NCBI RefSeq assembly: GCF_014897705.1
Contig: NZ_JABUXV010000026.1
Span: forward strand, 1 to 50,409
Reading direction: 5' to 3'
From: Brachybacterium sp. FME24
GTDB lineage: Bacteria > Actinomycetota > Actinomycetes > Actinomycetales > Dermabacteraceae
DNA length: 50,409 nt
The notes under the pieces: model-generated
Seen by the model: the letters and a program-made list of their open reading frames with translations, nothing else
What the model was told of the DNA's origin: nothing
Databases searched by the model: none
Shown: one piece after another, positions 1-8,996 of the stretch
Layout: each line of letters begins with the position of its first letter
Position numbering within the stretch: position 1 is the first letter of the stretch
Program-made: the position numbers and the translations under genes

Positions 1-54
1 CCGGCCACCCGAGTCCACGAACGTGTCGACAACGTCATGACCTCATACAGCTAG
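1..54 (+). CDS. C-terminal end of an unidentified protein (partial)
   Basis: Frame 1 is open from the window edge to a TAG at 52-54 and encodes a 17-residue tail ending VDNVMTSYS. Charged and helical-looking, it resembles the end of a small coiled protein. The next gene on the same strand has a WXG100-like N-terminus, so this could be a small partner of it, but too little is visible to say. The start lies outside the window. Confidence 0.4.
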   Translation, partial: PATRVHERVDNVMTSYS

Positions 55-157
55 GGCTCCGGCACGGGCTCGGGCTCGGAGTCGCACATCGTTCCTCCAC
101 AATGGTGCTGCGTCCACAAAGAGGTCCTCGACCGGGACGGCGGCACCGTCCCCTCTC
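55..157. other. short intergenic region, nothing else recognised
   Basis: About 100 bp separate the partial gene from the promoter hexamer of the next gene. A short run of repeated GGGCTC/GGCTCG follows the stop codon. No hairpin followed by T residues was seen. Confidence 0.3.
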
Positions 158-163
158 TACGGT
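158..163 (+). promoter_or_regulatory. leaderless -10 hexamer TACGGT
   Basis: TACGGT lies exactly 6 bp before the ATG at 170 and no Shine-Dalgarno sequence is present. This matches the TANNNT-N6-start pattern seen repeatedly in the window, implying that transcription starts at or beside the start codon. Confidence 0.55.
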
Positions 164-169
164 CGCGGC

Positions 170-1312
170 ATGGACACCTTGTGGGGATGCGATACCGAAG
201 ACATGGACGAGCTGGTCGAGCGGATCGTCAGGAGCGCGAAGCGCCTGCGCCGGCTGATCGAGGTGCTGCGCGGCGCCTCAGTCGCCGTCACGTGGACGGG
301 CCCGGACGCCGATGCTCATCGGGCCCGGACCAGCGCGGTGACGACAGCAGCCGCCGATCTGTGCGGCGTGCTCCGCGAACGCGCCGAACAGCTGCAGGAG
401 GAAAGCACACAGCAGACCGCCGCCTCCCGGGCCGACGGGGGCATGGGTCCGCTCGAACGAGTGCGGGCGGAATGGCCGGACCTGCGCCCGAGCCACAGCC
501 CTGACGGGCCGGACTTTCCCGAGTTCCATCCGTTCCAGCCCGGGTTCTCCCACCCGATCGACGTCGAGAAGATGCCGACACTGCGCGATCTCATCGATGA
601 GTTCGAGATGCCCGACCTCGGGCCCATGATCGGCGGACCGTTCGGACAGACCCGTCGCCCGCTGCCGGAAGGCGAGGACCACGACATCCCCCGCGACGCC
701 CTTGCGGACGGGGAGAGCCTGCGCCGCGCAGCACTGCGATTCAATCCGTACACGGCCGGCGTCCAGATGCTGATGGATCTGCACTCCTCACAGGAAGGAA
801 TGCTGGACAGCACCGAGAGTACTCTCGTCGACAACGGCCTGGATTCGTTCGTTCCCGTCGTGGACATGGCTCGGATCTCCCGCGCGAACTCCTCCCTCGT
901 GGTCGGGGAGGGCTCGACGATCGGTCAGGTGACCAGCGAGATCGACTTTCTGCTGGCGAACGCCGGTCACACCACCGGCGAGGTGACCGATGCCCTGGGG
1001 CGTGGCGATATCGGCGGCGCCGTACGGGCCGGTGAGCGTGGCGCGTACCGCCAGTACGAGGGGCTGGCCGGAATCGCGACAGCCAGCCCGATCTGGAATA
1101 TTCCGGACACGAGTGGCGACATCGCGGGCCACGCAGCGGACGCCCTCGAACCGATCAGCCCATTCGCTGCCGAACAATTGCGAAAGGGGGAGGAACAGGG
1201 CCATGCCCTGGGCGAGTACGTGACCTCTGCACGTCAGGAGGCCCTGGACTCCGAGAACTGGTATGACGCCCGCCGTCGAGCCGTTCCGCTGCCGTGGGAT
1301 CCGCAGGAGTGA
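170..1312 (+). CDS. WXG100-like N-terminal domain protein, unknown function
   Basis: 380 residues. Residues 1-85 are two predicted helices with a W-T-G turn at about 42-44, the layout of WXG100/ESX-type proteins. A proline-rich linker (about 95-185) follows, then a mostly helical domain with several small-residue stretches. No signal peptide or membrane segment is visible. Proteins built this way are often type VII secretion substrates or their partners, and some carry a C-terminal toxin, but no catalytic motif is recognised here. The ATG at 170 is chosen because it sits 6 bp after TACGGT. The preceding partial gene is on the same strand, while the following clpB is convergent. Function is inference from the N-terminus only. 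Confidence 0.6.
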   Translation: MDTLWGCDTEDMDELVERIVRSAKRLRRLIEVLRGASVAVTWTGPDADAHRARTSAVTTAAADLCGVLRERAEQLQEESTQQTAASRADGGMGPLERVRAEWPDLRPSHSPDGPDFPEFHPFQPGFSHPIDVEKMPTLRDLIDEFEMPDLGPMIGGPFGQTRRPLPEGEDHDIPRDALADGESLRRAALRFNPYTAGVQMLMDLHSSQEGMLDSTESTLVDNGLDSFVPVVDMARISRANSSLVVGEGSTIGQVTSEIDFLLANAGHTTGEVTDALGRGDIGGAVRAGERGAYRQYEGLAGIATASPIWNIPDTSGDIAGHAADALEPISPFAAEQLRKGEEQGHALGEYVTSARQEALDSENWYDARRRAVPLPWDPQE

Positions 1313-1350
1313 CATGGACAACGTCGGGATAGTCGTCGTACCCGCACGAA

Positions 1351-1387
1351 GCCGCGGCAGGTCCGGGTGCTCCGGTCCTGCCGCGGC
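1351..1387. terminator. bidirectional terminator hairpin
   Basis: An 11-bp perfect inverted repeat (1351-1361 GCCGCGGCAGG with 1377-1387) encloses a loop that can pair further through CCGG/CCGG. It lies between the convergent WXG100-like gene and clpB. There is no T run, as is common in high-GC actinobacteria. Confidence 0.6.
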
Positions 1388-1409
1388 AGTCCCCAGCGAA
1401 GGCTCCTGC

Positions 1410-4073
1410 TCAGAGCGCCTCGGAGGGCATCTCGCCGGGTCCCGTCGCGGTGTCGGCATCGTCCGGGGCGACTGCGAGCTCGAGCCCGGCGCCGTCCTCG
1501 CGCGCTCGAACCAGGACTCTCTGGCCGTCGTGGACCTCCCCCATGAGGATCAGTCTCGCGAGCCCGTCGCCGATCTGCTTCTGGACCAGTCGCTTCAGGG
1601 GCCGCGCCCCGTACATCGGGTCGAAGCCCTCTGCGGCGAGCCACAGCGTCGCCGCCTCGTCGACCTCCAGAGAGATCCGCCGGTCCTCGAGCCGGGTCGC
1701 GACCTCCGCGATCTGGAGGGAGACGATCCGCGAGAGCTGCTCCCGGGAGAGCGCATCGAACATCACCACGTCGTCCAGTCGGTTCAGGAACTCCGGCTTG
1801 AAGGAGGCCCGCACCACCTGCATCACGCGCTCATGCTTCTCCTTCTCCGTGAGCGTCGGATCCTGCAGTGCATGCGCGCCGAGGTTCGACGTGAGGATCA
1901 GGATCGAGGAGCGGAAGTCCACGGTCCTGCCCTGCCCATCGGTCAGCCGGCCGTCGTCCAGCACCTGCAGCAGCACATCGAACACATCGGGATGGGCCTT
2001 CTCGATCTCATCGAGCAGCACCACCGAGTACGGCCTGCGCCGCACGGCCTCGGTGAGCTGACCGCCCTCGTCATAGCCGACATAGCCGGGTGGCGCCCCG
2101 ACCAGCCGGGACACGGTGTGCTTCTCGCCGTACTCCGACATGTCGATACGGACCATGGCCCGCTCATCGTCGAAGAGGAAATCCGCCAGGGCCTTGGCCA
2201 GCTCGGTCTTGCCCACGCCCGTCGGGCCCAGGAACAGGAACGATCCCGTGGGCCTGTCGGGATCGGCAATCCCTGCGCGAGCACGTCGCACCGCATCGGA
2301 GACCTCGCCGACGGCCCGCTGCTGACCGATCAGCCGCTGCCCGATGAGGTCCTCCATCTCCAGCAGCTTCTGGCTCTCCGCCTGCAGCAGGCGCCCAGCA
2401 GGGATCCCTGTCCAGCTGCCCACCACATCAGCGATGTCGTCCGGCCCGACATGATCGGAGACCAACGGCCGCTCGCCCTCCAGGCCGCCTGCGGCCTCCT
2501 TCTCCTCGGCGTCCACGAGCTGCATCTTCAGCTCGGGGATGTCACCGTAGAGAATCTTCGACGCGGCGGTCAGATCGCCTTCGCGCTGAGCACGATCGGC
2601 CTGCATGCGCAGCTTCTCGAGGCGCGCCTTCAGATCGCCGACCAGGTTCAGACCGGCCTTCTCCCGATCCCAGCGGGACGACAGGCTCGTCATCTGCTCG
2701 GTGCGGTCCGCGAGCTGGGAGCGCACCGACTCCAGCTGGGCGATGCTGCCCGGGTCCTCGCTGCCGCTCAGCGCCAGCTCCTCCATCTTCAACCTGTCCA
2801 CCTGCCGGTGCAGGATGTCCAGCTCCTCCGGCGAGGAATCGAGCTCCATGCGCTGTCGGGACGCGGCCTCGTCGACGAGGTCGATGGCCTTGTCGGGCAG
2901 TTGGCGCCCCGAGATGTACCTCGAGGACAGCGTCGCGGCGGCCACCAGGGCGGCATCGGTGATGGACACCTTGTGGTGCGCCTCGTACTTGTCCTTGAGT
3001 CCGCGCAGGATGGTGATCGTGTCCTCGACGCTGGGTTCGCCGACGAACACCTGCTGGAACCGTCGCTCCAGCGCCGGGTCCTTCTCGATGTTCTCCCGGT
3101 ACTCGTCCAGGGTGGTCGCGCCGACCATCCGCAGTTCTCCGCGGGCGAGCATGGGCTTGAGCATGTTGCCGGCGTCCATCGACCCGTCACCGCTGCCGCC
3201 GGCACCGACGACGTTGTGGAGTTCGTCGATGAAGGTGATGATCTGACCGTTGCTGGTGCGGATCTCGTCGAGCACGGCCTTCATGCGCTCCTCGAACTCG
3301 CCGCGGTACTTCGAGCCCGCGACCATCGAGGCGAGGTCCAGCGAGATCAGCTTCTTGCCGCGCAGCGAGTCCGGCACGTCACCGGCGACGATGCGCTGGG
3401 CGAGCCCCTCCACGACGGCCGTCTTGCCGACGCCCGGTTCGCCGATCAGCACCGGGTTGTTCTTGGTGCGACGCGAGAGCACCTGGACCACGCGACGAAT
3501 CTCGGCGTCGCGACCGATCACCGGATCCAAGCGACCCTCGATCGCCTGTTCGGTGAGGTCGATGCCGAACTTCTCGAGGCTCTGGAAGGTGCCTTCCGGG
3601 TTCTGGGAATCCATCTGGTTCATACGATCATCTCCTGGAGTCAGTCGGGATACGGCCTCGCGAAGGGCGGCCGGCGTCGCGCCGACCGCGGAGAGCAGGC
3701 GGGCGGCCGCGTCCTTGCCGAGCGCGATGCCGATCATCAGGTGCTCGGTCGACAGGTACGTGCGCTGCTGTGCATCGGCCTCGCGCCGCGCTGCCTCGAG
3801 GGCGTCGAAGCCGGTGCCGACGAAGGTCGGAGCCTCTGTCGCTCCGCTGCCGCTGACCTGTGGCAGCGACTGGACGGCCTGCTCGGCGCGCCGAGCCACG
3901 TCCTGCGGATCGGCGCCGACCTCGCGGAGCACGGCTCGGCCGATGCCGTCGGGCTGGGCCGCCAGCGCCCACAGCAGATGCATCGAGCTGATCTGGGGGT
4001 TGCCGAGCTGCGCGGCCGACTCCGCGGCCGTCGCGACGGCCTCCTGCGAGCGGGTGGTGAACTGGAACTCCAC
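1410..4073 (-). CDS. clpB: ATP-dependent disaggregase ClpB
   Basis: 887 residues, full length for ClpB, the Hsp100 ring that works with DnaK-DnaJ-GrpE to pull proteins out of aggregates. The N-terminal Clp repeat domain occupies about 1-145. The first AAA+ module has Walker A GEPGVGKT at 211-218 and a coiled-coil middle domain about 400-530. The second AAA+ module carries Walker A GPTGVGKT. The GTG start at 4073 follows an AGGAAGGGAG Shine-Dalgarno sequence. An internal ATG at codon 151 (3623) also has a strong Shine-Dalgarno AGGAGA at 3636-3631, like the internal start that gives short ClpB in E. coli. An HspR operator lies upstream at 4127-4147, placing clpB under the hspR gene at 43.9 kb. 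Confidence 0.97.
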   Translation of the reverse strand: MEFQFTTRSQEAVATAAESAAQLGNPQISSMHLLWALAAQPDGIGRAVLREVGADPQDVARRAEQAVQSLPQVSGSGATEAPTFVGTGFDALEAARREADAQQRTYLSTEHLMIGIALGKDAAARLLSAVGATPAALREAVSRLTPGDDRMNQMDSQNPEGTFQSLEKFGIDLTEQAIEGRLDPVIGRDAEIRRVVQVLSRRTKNNPVLIGEPGVGKTAVVEGLAQRIVAGDVPDSLRGKKLISLDLASMVAGSKYRGEFEERMKAVLDEIRTSNGQIITFIDELHNVVGAGGSGDGSMDAGNMLKPMLARGELRMVGATTLDEYRENIEKDPALERRFQQVFVGEPSVEDTITILRGLKDKYEAHHKVSITDAALVAAATLSSRYISGRQLPDKAIDLVDEAASRQRMELDSSPEELDILHRQVDRLKMEELALSGSEDPGSIAQLESVRSQLADRTEQMTSLSSRWDREKAGLNLVGDLKARLEKLRMQADRAQREGDLTAASKILYGDIPELKMQLVDAEEKEAAGGLEGERPLVSDHVGPDDIADVVGSWTGIPAGRLLQAESQKLLEMEDLIGQRLIGQQRAVGEVSDAVRRARAGIADPDRPTGSFLFLGPTGVGKTELAKALADFLFDDERAMVRIDMSEYGEKHTVSRLVGAPPGYVGYDEGGQLTEAVRRRPYSVVLLDEIEKAHPDVFDVLLQVLDDGRLTDGQGRTVDFRSSILILTSNLGAHALQDPTLTEKEKHERVMQVVRASFKPEFLNRLDDVVMFDALSREQLSRIVSLQIAEVATRLEDRRISLEVDEAATLWLAAEGFDPMYGARPLKRLVQKQIGDGLARLILMGEVHDGQRVLVRAREDGAGLELAVAPDDADTATGPGEMPSEAL

Positions 4074-4126
4074 GATGCTCCCTTCCTGGGTCTGTGCGGT
4101 GCGTCGATCTGTCCAACGAGCCGAGG

Positions 4127-4147
4127 ATTGAGTCTATTCCGCTCAAC
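4127..4147. promoter_or_regulatory. HAIR-type HspR operator upstream of clpB
   Basis: TTGAGT (4128-4133), seven bases, then GCTCAA (4141-4146) matches the HspR-binding HAIR consensus CTTGAGT-N7-ACTCAAG in both arms. On the minus strand a TAGACT hexamer (4136-4131) that could be the clpB -10 lies inside it, so bound HspR would block transcription. The clpB start is about 54 bp downstream. Confidence 0.8.
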
Positions 4148-4344
4148 TCTTGATGTTGCCGGACCGACCAGCCGGCGTCTGTCCACAATCGTTCCCCGCC
4201 GGCACCGCGATCCGAGATGATGAGTCCGGACCCCTGTAGCATCGCACCGGACACGAGCGCCGTCGCGGATGGGGGATCAGACGCTGACGACGCTCCGAGC
4301 TCCACACCACTCCTGACCACCCTGCAGCCGAAACCGAGGCCCTC

Positions 4345-5736
4345 ATGTCACAGCCCCCGTACCAGCCGCAGAACGGCCAGTACATGCCCAACGGGCGACC
4401 GCGCCCCGGTGCGCCCTCCTCCGGCGGAGGCTCCCCCTCACAGCCGCGATATGTCGACTACGGCAATCCACGCTCCTACGACACCTCGGTGCGCCCCGCC
4501 TCCGGTCTCACCGCCGCGCGATTCGCGCCGGCGCAGATCCAACGACCCGGGCAACCACAGCCGCCGTCGGCCTGGTCCACCCAGATGCGCCGGGTGCAGG
4601 AGGTCGCGCAGCACGGCACGAGGCTCCCCACGGTCAGCATCATCGTCTGGCTCGCCGTCGTGGTGCTGGGCCTCCTCCTGCTCCTGGTCCTAGGGTTCTT
4701 CTTCCTGCTGTTCGTGGTGAACTCCAGCGCGAATCCCCTCTGGTGGCCCGTCACCGCGTTCATCGCCCTGATCTCCCTGATCCTGATCACCGGAGTCATG
4801 CTGCTCGCCGATCGCTGGGATCCGCAGCCGATACCGCTGCTGATCATCGCGGTGCTGTGGGGCGCGGCCCTGGCATCCTTCATCAGCTACTGGCTCAACA
4901 CCGGCGCGGGGATCCTGACGTTCATCCTCACCGGGAGCGAGGAGGCCGCAGCTTTCGTCGGCCCCGTGGTCAGCGCACCCCTGGTCGAGGAGATCACCAA
5001 GGGACTGGGACTGCTCCTTCTCATGCTCCTGGCCCGGCGCTACTTCAACGGTCCGCTGGACGGGCTCATCTACGGCGCCCTCATCGGCGGCGGCTTCGCC
5101 TTCACCGAGAACATCCTGTACTACACGCGCGGCCTCGAGGCCTCCGGCGTCTGGGGGGTGCTGTTCTCGTTCCTCTTCCGCGGCGTGCTGAACATCTTCG
5201 GCCACGCGATCTACACCTCGCTGACCGGCGTCATCATCGCGTTCGTCGCGCGCAAGTGGGGCACCGTCATGGGGCTGCTCGTGTTCGTGCCGGCACTGAT
5301 CCCCGGCATCGCCCTCCACTGCGCCTGGAACCTCACCGCCACCATCGGCGGCAGCGGTCTGGGCATCACGATCCTCATGTTCGGTGCCGAGGCGCTCCTG
5401 TCCTTGCTGTGGCTGGTCTTCATCGTCCTGCTGATCTGGGACGAGTCGCGGCTGACCCGGATCCGCTTGGGCGACTACGCGAACCAGGGCTGGCTCACCC
5501 ACGAGGAGGTCGACATGCTCGCGACCTGGAAGGGCCGCCGCGAGGGCAAGCGCTGGGCGAACCAGATCGGCGCAAAGCCCGTGATGAAGAGATTCATCCG
5601 CGAGAGCGCGGACCTCGCCTCGATCCGGCAGCGCCTGCTGGCCGACGGCGCGAATCCGAAGGTCGTCTCCACCGAGACGCAACTGCTCGGCCGCCTGACC
5701 AGCAACCGCCAGGAACTGCTCTCGCACGCCGGGTGA
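4345..5736 (+). CDS. PrsW-family intramembrane metalloprotease
   Basis: 463 residues. The first ~85 residues are rich in Pro, Gln, Ser and Gly, probably cytosolic. Eight or so hydrophobic membrane segments follow (about 95-365), then a charged C-terminal tail of about 95 residues. Family motifs are visible: a glutamate pair in LVEEITKG (about 213-220), the FTEN glutamate after a Gly-rich stretch, and a histidine in GHAIYTS, together the presumed metal site of PrsW/CPBP-type proteases. PrsW in Bacillus cleaves an anti-sigma factor, but no anti-sigma gene is adjacent, so the substrate is unknown. ATG 4345 is the first good start. A TAGCAT hexamer near 4238 could be the -10 of a promoter with a ~100-nt leader. 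Confidence 0.85.
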   Translation: MSQPPYQPQNGQYMPNGRPRPGAPSSGGGSPSQPRYVDYGNPRSYDTSVRPASGLTAARFAPAQIQRPGQPQPPSAWSTQMRRVQEVAQHGTRLPTVSIIVWLAVVVLGLLLLLVLGFFFLLFVVNSSANPLWWPVTAFIALISLILITGVMLLADRWDPQPIPLLIIAVLWGAALASFISYWLNTGAGILTFILTGSEEAAAFVGPVVSAPLVEEITKGLGLLLLMLLARRYFNGPLDGLIYGALIGGGFAFTENILYYTRGLEASGVWGVLFSFLFRGVLNIFGHAIYTSLTGVIIAFVARKWGTVMGLLVFVPALIPGIALHCAWNLTATIGGSGLGITILMFGAEALLSLLWLVFIVLLIWDESRLTRIRLGDYANQGWLTHEEVDMLATWKGRREGKRWANQIGAKPVMKRFIRESADLASIRQRLLADGANPKVVSTETQLLGRLTSNRQELLSHAG

Positions 5737-5754
5737 GACCTGGCGGCGACGGCC

Positions 5755-6159
5755 TCAGGGCTGCGGATCCTCGTCCCGTCCGCGCAGCCGATCGAAGGCG
5801 CGACGCTCCCGCTTGGTGGGTCGACCGGTACCGCGTTCACGGCGAGGCGGAGCGGCCGCCAACTGCGGCGGGGGCGGCGGGCTGTGATCCTCGTAGGCCT
5901 CCCTCGCGATCGGGGCCCCGACCCGCTTGACGAGGACCTTCGTGACGATCACGATCCGCTCCCGGCCCGGTGAGCGGAGCCGGAGCTCGTCGCCCACCAC
6001 GATGCGCTGCGCGGCCTTGGTGGCCTCGCCGTTGCGGCGCACGTGGCCGCCGCGGCAGGCAGCTGTGGCCGCCGAGCGGGTCGGCATCAGCCGCGCGCTC
6101 CACAGCCAGATGTCCAATCGCACCGACTGGGGTCCAGCCGTCTCGGGGGTCGCGGTCAT
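5755..6159 (-). CDS. S4-domain RNA-binding protein, Hsp15-like
   Basis: 134 residues. An S4 RNA-binding fold occupies about 12-70, beginning RLDIWLWSARLMPTRS and including the conserved GGHVRRNGE turn. The C-terminal half is basic and proline-rich. The family includes Hsp15 (HslR), which binds stalled 50S-peptidyl-tRNA complexes. I place the start at ATG 6159 rather than further upstream because it overlaps the amidase stop codon as ATGA, the same join used by the two gene pairs before it. It is the last gene of that operon and converges on the PrsW gene with an 18-bp gap. Confidence 0.8.
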   Translation of the reverse strand: MTATPETAGPQSVRLDIWLWSARLMPTRSAATAACRGGHVRRNGEATKAAQRIVVGDELRLRSPGRERIVIVTKVLVKRVGAPIAREAYEDHSPPPPPQLAAAPPRRERGTGRPTKRERRAFDRLRGRDEDPQP

Positions 6160-7616
6160 GCGAGGTCGGGCTCGCGCACCAGCGGCCACGGATCATGCGC
6201 CTCGAGCTGCGCGGCCAGCGCCAGCAGCAGCGCGTCCTGCCCGGGCCCGGTCGCCCCCAGGTGCACACCGAAGGGCAGCTCGATCCCCTCGAGGTGCTCG
6301 CGGTGCAGCGGCACCGAGATCGCGGCATTGCCGATCATGTTCCAGGTGCTGGTCCACGGGGTGAAAGCGCACTGGGCCGCGAAGTCCTTCGAGCCATCGG
6401 GCAGCTGCAGGTCTCCCGGAAAGGCCGGCGGCCCGGACAGGGACGGGGTGAGCACCACGTCGTACGGGGCGAACACCTCTGCCGTGCGGCGCGCGAGGGA
6501 CTGCACTCCTCCGAGGGCGAGGGCGAGATCGACGCCGCTGTAGGTACGGCCCCGCTCCCGCAGCCATCGGGTCAGCTCCAGCAGCTGCCCCTCCTGCTCC
6601 TCCGTCAGCGGGATCGTGGCAGCGCCGACGGTCCACAGGGGCATGAAGGACAACCACTCCTGGGCCGTGAACGGGGCAGGGATCCGCGCGGTCGTATGGC
6701 CGAGGCCCCGCAGCAGCTCCGCAGCACGTTCGAGGCCGCGCAGGGCGGCCGGATGCACCTCGGTGTCGGCCGCGATCGGCTCGGTGAGGATCGCGATCCT
6801 CAGGGGGCGCGGGGCGTCACCGACCAGGTCGAGGTAGCGGGAGCCGCCTCGGGCCAGCGGCATGTAGTCGCCGGGCCGAGACCCGGCCACGAGGTCGAGG
6901 CCCGCGGCGGCGTCGCGCACGCTGCGGGCGAGGATCCCATCGGTGACCAGGCCCATGCCTTCGGTGGAGTACGGCCCAGGAGAGACCAGTCCCCGCGACG
7001 GCTTGATCCCGACGATGCCGCAGCAGGCGGCGGGGATCCGCACGGACCCTCCGCCGTCGGAGCCATGGGCCAGCGGCACGATGCCGCTCGCGACCGCCGC
7101 GGCCGCGCCCCCGCTGGACCCCCCGGCGGTGCGGCGCAGATCCCAGGGAGTACGGGCCGGGGCGCCGGTGGCGGGCTCGGTGTAGCAGGGCATGCCGAAC
7201 TCGGGGGTGGTGGTCTTCCCGATCGTGACGGTGCCCGCGTCCAGGATCCGCTGGGCAACCCCATCAGTGACCTGGGCGATGTTCCCGCGCAGCGCCGTGC
7301 TCCCGGCTTCGAAAGGGGCGCCGGCGACCTGGGTGAGGTCCTTGATCGGCAGAGGGACCCCCAGCAGCGGAGACCTCGCGGTGAGCTCGTCGAGACCACC
7401 GGTGCGGCGGGCCTGGGCCAACCGGTCGGCGGCAGCACGGGCCTGCTCGCGGGAGAGGTCCTCCAGGATATGGGCGAAGGCGCCGACATCGGCGCCGACC
7501 CCCCGTGCAGATTCCAGCGTGCGCTCGGTGAGCTCGAGGAGGTCGATCTCCCCGGTACGGATCGTGGCCGCGGTCTCCAGGGCCCCGAGCGGTTCAGGTG
7601 CTGCGTGCTCCGTCAT
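6156..7616 (-). CDS. amidase-signature family amidase
   Basis: 486 residues, usual length for the amidase-signature family, which hydrolyses carboxamides through a Ser-cisSer-Lys triad. The lysine is visible in LPIKDL (about residue 91). The signature GGSSGGAAAAVASG is at about 166-180, with the catalytic serine in GSDGGGSVRIPA. Substrate cannot be read from the sequence. A GatA role is unlikely, as no gatB/gatC is nearby and the C-terminal half diverges. The start ATG overlaps the phosphatase stop and the stop overlaps the S4 gene start, both as ATGA, implying translational coupling in a four-gene operon. Confidence 0.88.
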   Translation of the reverse strand: MTEHAAPEPLGALETAATIRTGEIDLLELTERTLESARGVGADVGAFAHILEDLSREQARAAADRLAQARRTGGLDELTARSPLLGVPLPIKDLTQVAGAPFEAGSTALRGNIAQVTDGVAQRILDAGTVTIGKTTTPEFGMPCYTEPATGAPARTPWDLRRTAGGSSGGAAAAVASGIVPLAHGSDGGGSVRIPAACCGIVGIKPSRGLVSPGPYSTEGMGLVTDGILARSVRDAAAGLDLVAGSRPGDYMPLARGGSRYLDLVGDAPRPLRIAILTEPIAADTEVHPAALRGLERAAELLRGLGHTTARIPAPFTAQEWLSFMPLWTVGAATIPLTEEQEGQLLELTRWLRERGRTYSGVDLALALGGVQSLARRTAEVFAPYDVVLTPSLSGPPAFPGDLQLPDGSKDFAAQCAFTPWTSTWNMIGNAAISVPLHREHLEGIELPFGVHLGATGPGQDALLLALAAQLEAHDPWPLVREPDLA

Positions 7617-8119
7617 CGACGAGCTCCGGGCGCCTGGGCTCGCTCGAGTTCGCCGCGCACGTGGGCGAGGATCCCGGCGGTGGCTTCGGTGATCTGCTCC
7701 CAGGCGATCTGGAAGTCGCCCTCGTCACCCCACCAGGGATCGCGAATGCCGGTGTCCGCGACGGGCTCGGGTGCGAAGTCCCGCACCATGGCCAGCCGTT
7801 CGGGGTTCTCCTCCCCCACCACGCGCTGCACGGGAGCGACGTGATCGTGATCCAGAGCCAGCACGAGGTCGGCCTGCAGGATCTCCTTCGCGCCCATCTG
7901 GCGGGCCCGGTGCGCGGAGGCGTCGATGCCGTGGGTGCGCAGCAGGGCCCCGGCTCGCGGGTCGATCGGCCTGCCGACCTCCTCGCCCGTGGTGCCCACG
8001 GAGGCGACGTCGACACGATCGGAGAGTCCTGCGTGCTCGAGGGCCTCCCGCACGGCGTACTCGGCCATCGGGGATCGGCAGATGTTTCCGGTGCACACGG
8101 CGAGGATGCGGTAGGTCAT
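7613..8119 (-). CDS. low-molecular-weight protein tyrosine phosphatase
   Basis: 168 residues. The P-loop CTGNICRSP (C-X5-R-S) lies at residues 9-17, immediately after the first strand, as in all LMW-PTPs. The general-acid aspartate is in the DPWWG segment at about 132. Typical size for the family. These enzymes dephosphorylate tyrosine on proteins, in actinobacteria sometimes host or capsule-related targets. No tyrosine kinase is nearby, so the partner is unknown. Coupled by ATGA overlaps to the acetyltransferase upstream and the amidase downstream. Confidence 0.9.
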   Translation of the reverse strand: MTYRILAVCTGNICRSPMAEYAVREALEHAGLSDRVDVASVGTTGEEVGRPIDPRAGALLRTHGIDASAHRARQMGAKEILQADLVLALDHDHVAPVQRVVGEENPERLAMVRDFAPEPVADTGIRDPWWGDEGDFQIAWEQITEATAGILAHVRGELERAQAPGARR

Positions 8120-8487
8120 CGGGGCCCTTTCCCTTCGTCGGTCACGGGTGTCTCGAGCAGATCGGCGTACTCGGGGTGGCGCTGGATCCAGCCACGGACG
8201 AACCAGCAGGTGGCGCGCACTCGGAGCTCGTGCTCCCGGGCATCGTCGAGGGCGAGCCGGACCAGGGCCGAGCCGACGCCGTGGCCACTGCGGTCGGGGG
8301 CGACCACGGTCGAGCGGAGATCACGGACGACCCGTGTCACGTCGGTGCCGGTCGCGCCGGGGTCCGTCGCCTCGTCTCCGTAGTACAGGACGCCGACCAC
8401 CTCGCTGCCATCCATGGCCTTGTAGCGGTCGCGGTCGTCGTCGTGGACCAGGCGTACCGCGCCCGGCCCGGCGGAGGTCTCATCCAT
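8116..8487 (-). CDS. small GNAT-like N-acetyltransferase
   Basis: 123 residues. The segment STVVAPDRSGHGVGSALVRLALDD-like (given here in part) contains an acetyl-CoA binding R-x-G-x-G motif at about 66-73, followed by the helix expected of the short YjdJ/Acetyltransf_CG type GNATs. A C-terminal CWFVRGWIQRHPEYADL segment also fits that family. The start at ATG 8487 is supported by a TACCGT hexamer 7 bp upstream on the minus strand and by the absence of a Shine-Dalgarno sequence. First gene of the ATGA-linked operon. Substrate unknown. Confidence 0.82.
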   Translation of the reverse strand: MDETSAGPGAVRLVHDDDRDRYKAMDGSEVVGVLYYGDEATDPGATGTDVTRVVRDLRSTVVAPDRSGHGVGSALVRLALDDAREHELRVRATCWFVRGWIQRHPEYADLLETPVTDEGKGPR

Positions 8488-8511
8488 GCCGGTCACGGTA
8501 CACTGCCACCC
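8488..8511. promoter_or_regulatory. mirror-symmetric divergent leaderless promoter
   Basis: Only 24 bp separate the two divergent start codons. The forward strand carries TACACT (8499-8504) and the reverse strand TACCGT (8500-8495), so the two -10 hexamers share the central TA. Each is followed by exactly 7 bp and then ATG. Both genes are therefore probably leaderless and transcribed from one symmetric element. Confidence 0.65.
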
Positions 8512-8877
8512 ATGCCCGCGCCCCTGATCTGGCACATCACCGAGTTGCCCGCCTGGGAGGCGGCAGCCCGGCAGGGCTCGTATACCCAAGCCACCCGAGG
8601 TCGCGACCTGGCTGAGGTCGGATATATCCATGCGTCCTGGCCCGAACAGGTGTCGGTCGTCGCCAAACGCGTCTACCCGGATCGCCCGTCGAACCTCGTG
8701 ATCCTCGAGATCGATGCCGCACGGGTGGAGGCCGCAGGCATCGCCGTGGACATCGAAGCCGATCAGGACGGCAAGGGCCGCGGCTATCCGCACATCAAGG
8801 GCCCGTTGCCGGTCAGCGCCGTGCTGCGACTGCGACGCACCAAGTGGATCGGTCGCGAGTTCGTCGTCGTCGCCTGA
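8512..8877 (+). CDS. DUF952 family protein
   Basis: 121 residues, typical for DUF952. The family pattern is visible: an N-terminal IWHIT, then GYIHAS, then a middle VILEID strand, and a C-terminal PHIKGPLPVSAV. The fold resembles ADP-ribosyltransferase-like small domains, but no activity is established. ATG 8512 is chosen because it lies 7 bp after TACACT, and longer upstream frames run through the divergent gene. It shares its promoter with the acetyltransferase operon. Confidence 0.85.
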   Translation: MPAPLIWHITELPAWEAAARQGSYTQATRGRDLAEVGYIHASWPEQVSVVAKRVYPDRPSNLVILEIDAARVEAAGIAVDIEADQDGKGRGYPHIKGPLPVSAVLRLRRTKWIGREFVVVA

Positions 8878-8985
8878 GCCCCGCCTCGCGCTCGACCCCG
8901 CCCGATTCCTGCTGCCGCCCCCGCCCTTCTGCCTCGCCGAGGGGCCGAGCCGCGTTTCATCATGGCGGACCCCGATCCCGCGACG

Positions 8986-8991
8986 TAGCAT
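8986..8991 (+). promoter_or_regulatory. leaderless -10 hexamer TAGCAT
   Basis: TAGCAT lies 5 bp before the ATG at 8997. No ribosome binding site is present. Confidence 0.5.
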
Positions 8992-8996
8992 CGAGC

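Noticed and set aside
1263..4220. Long open frame on the plus strand opposite clpB
   Set aside because: It is antisense to an unmistakable full-length ClpB. Long shadow frames are expected from high-GC codon bias.
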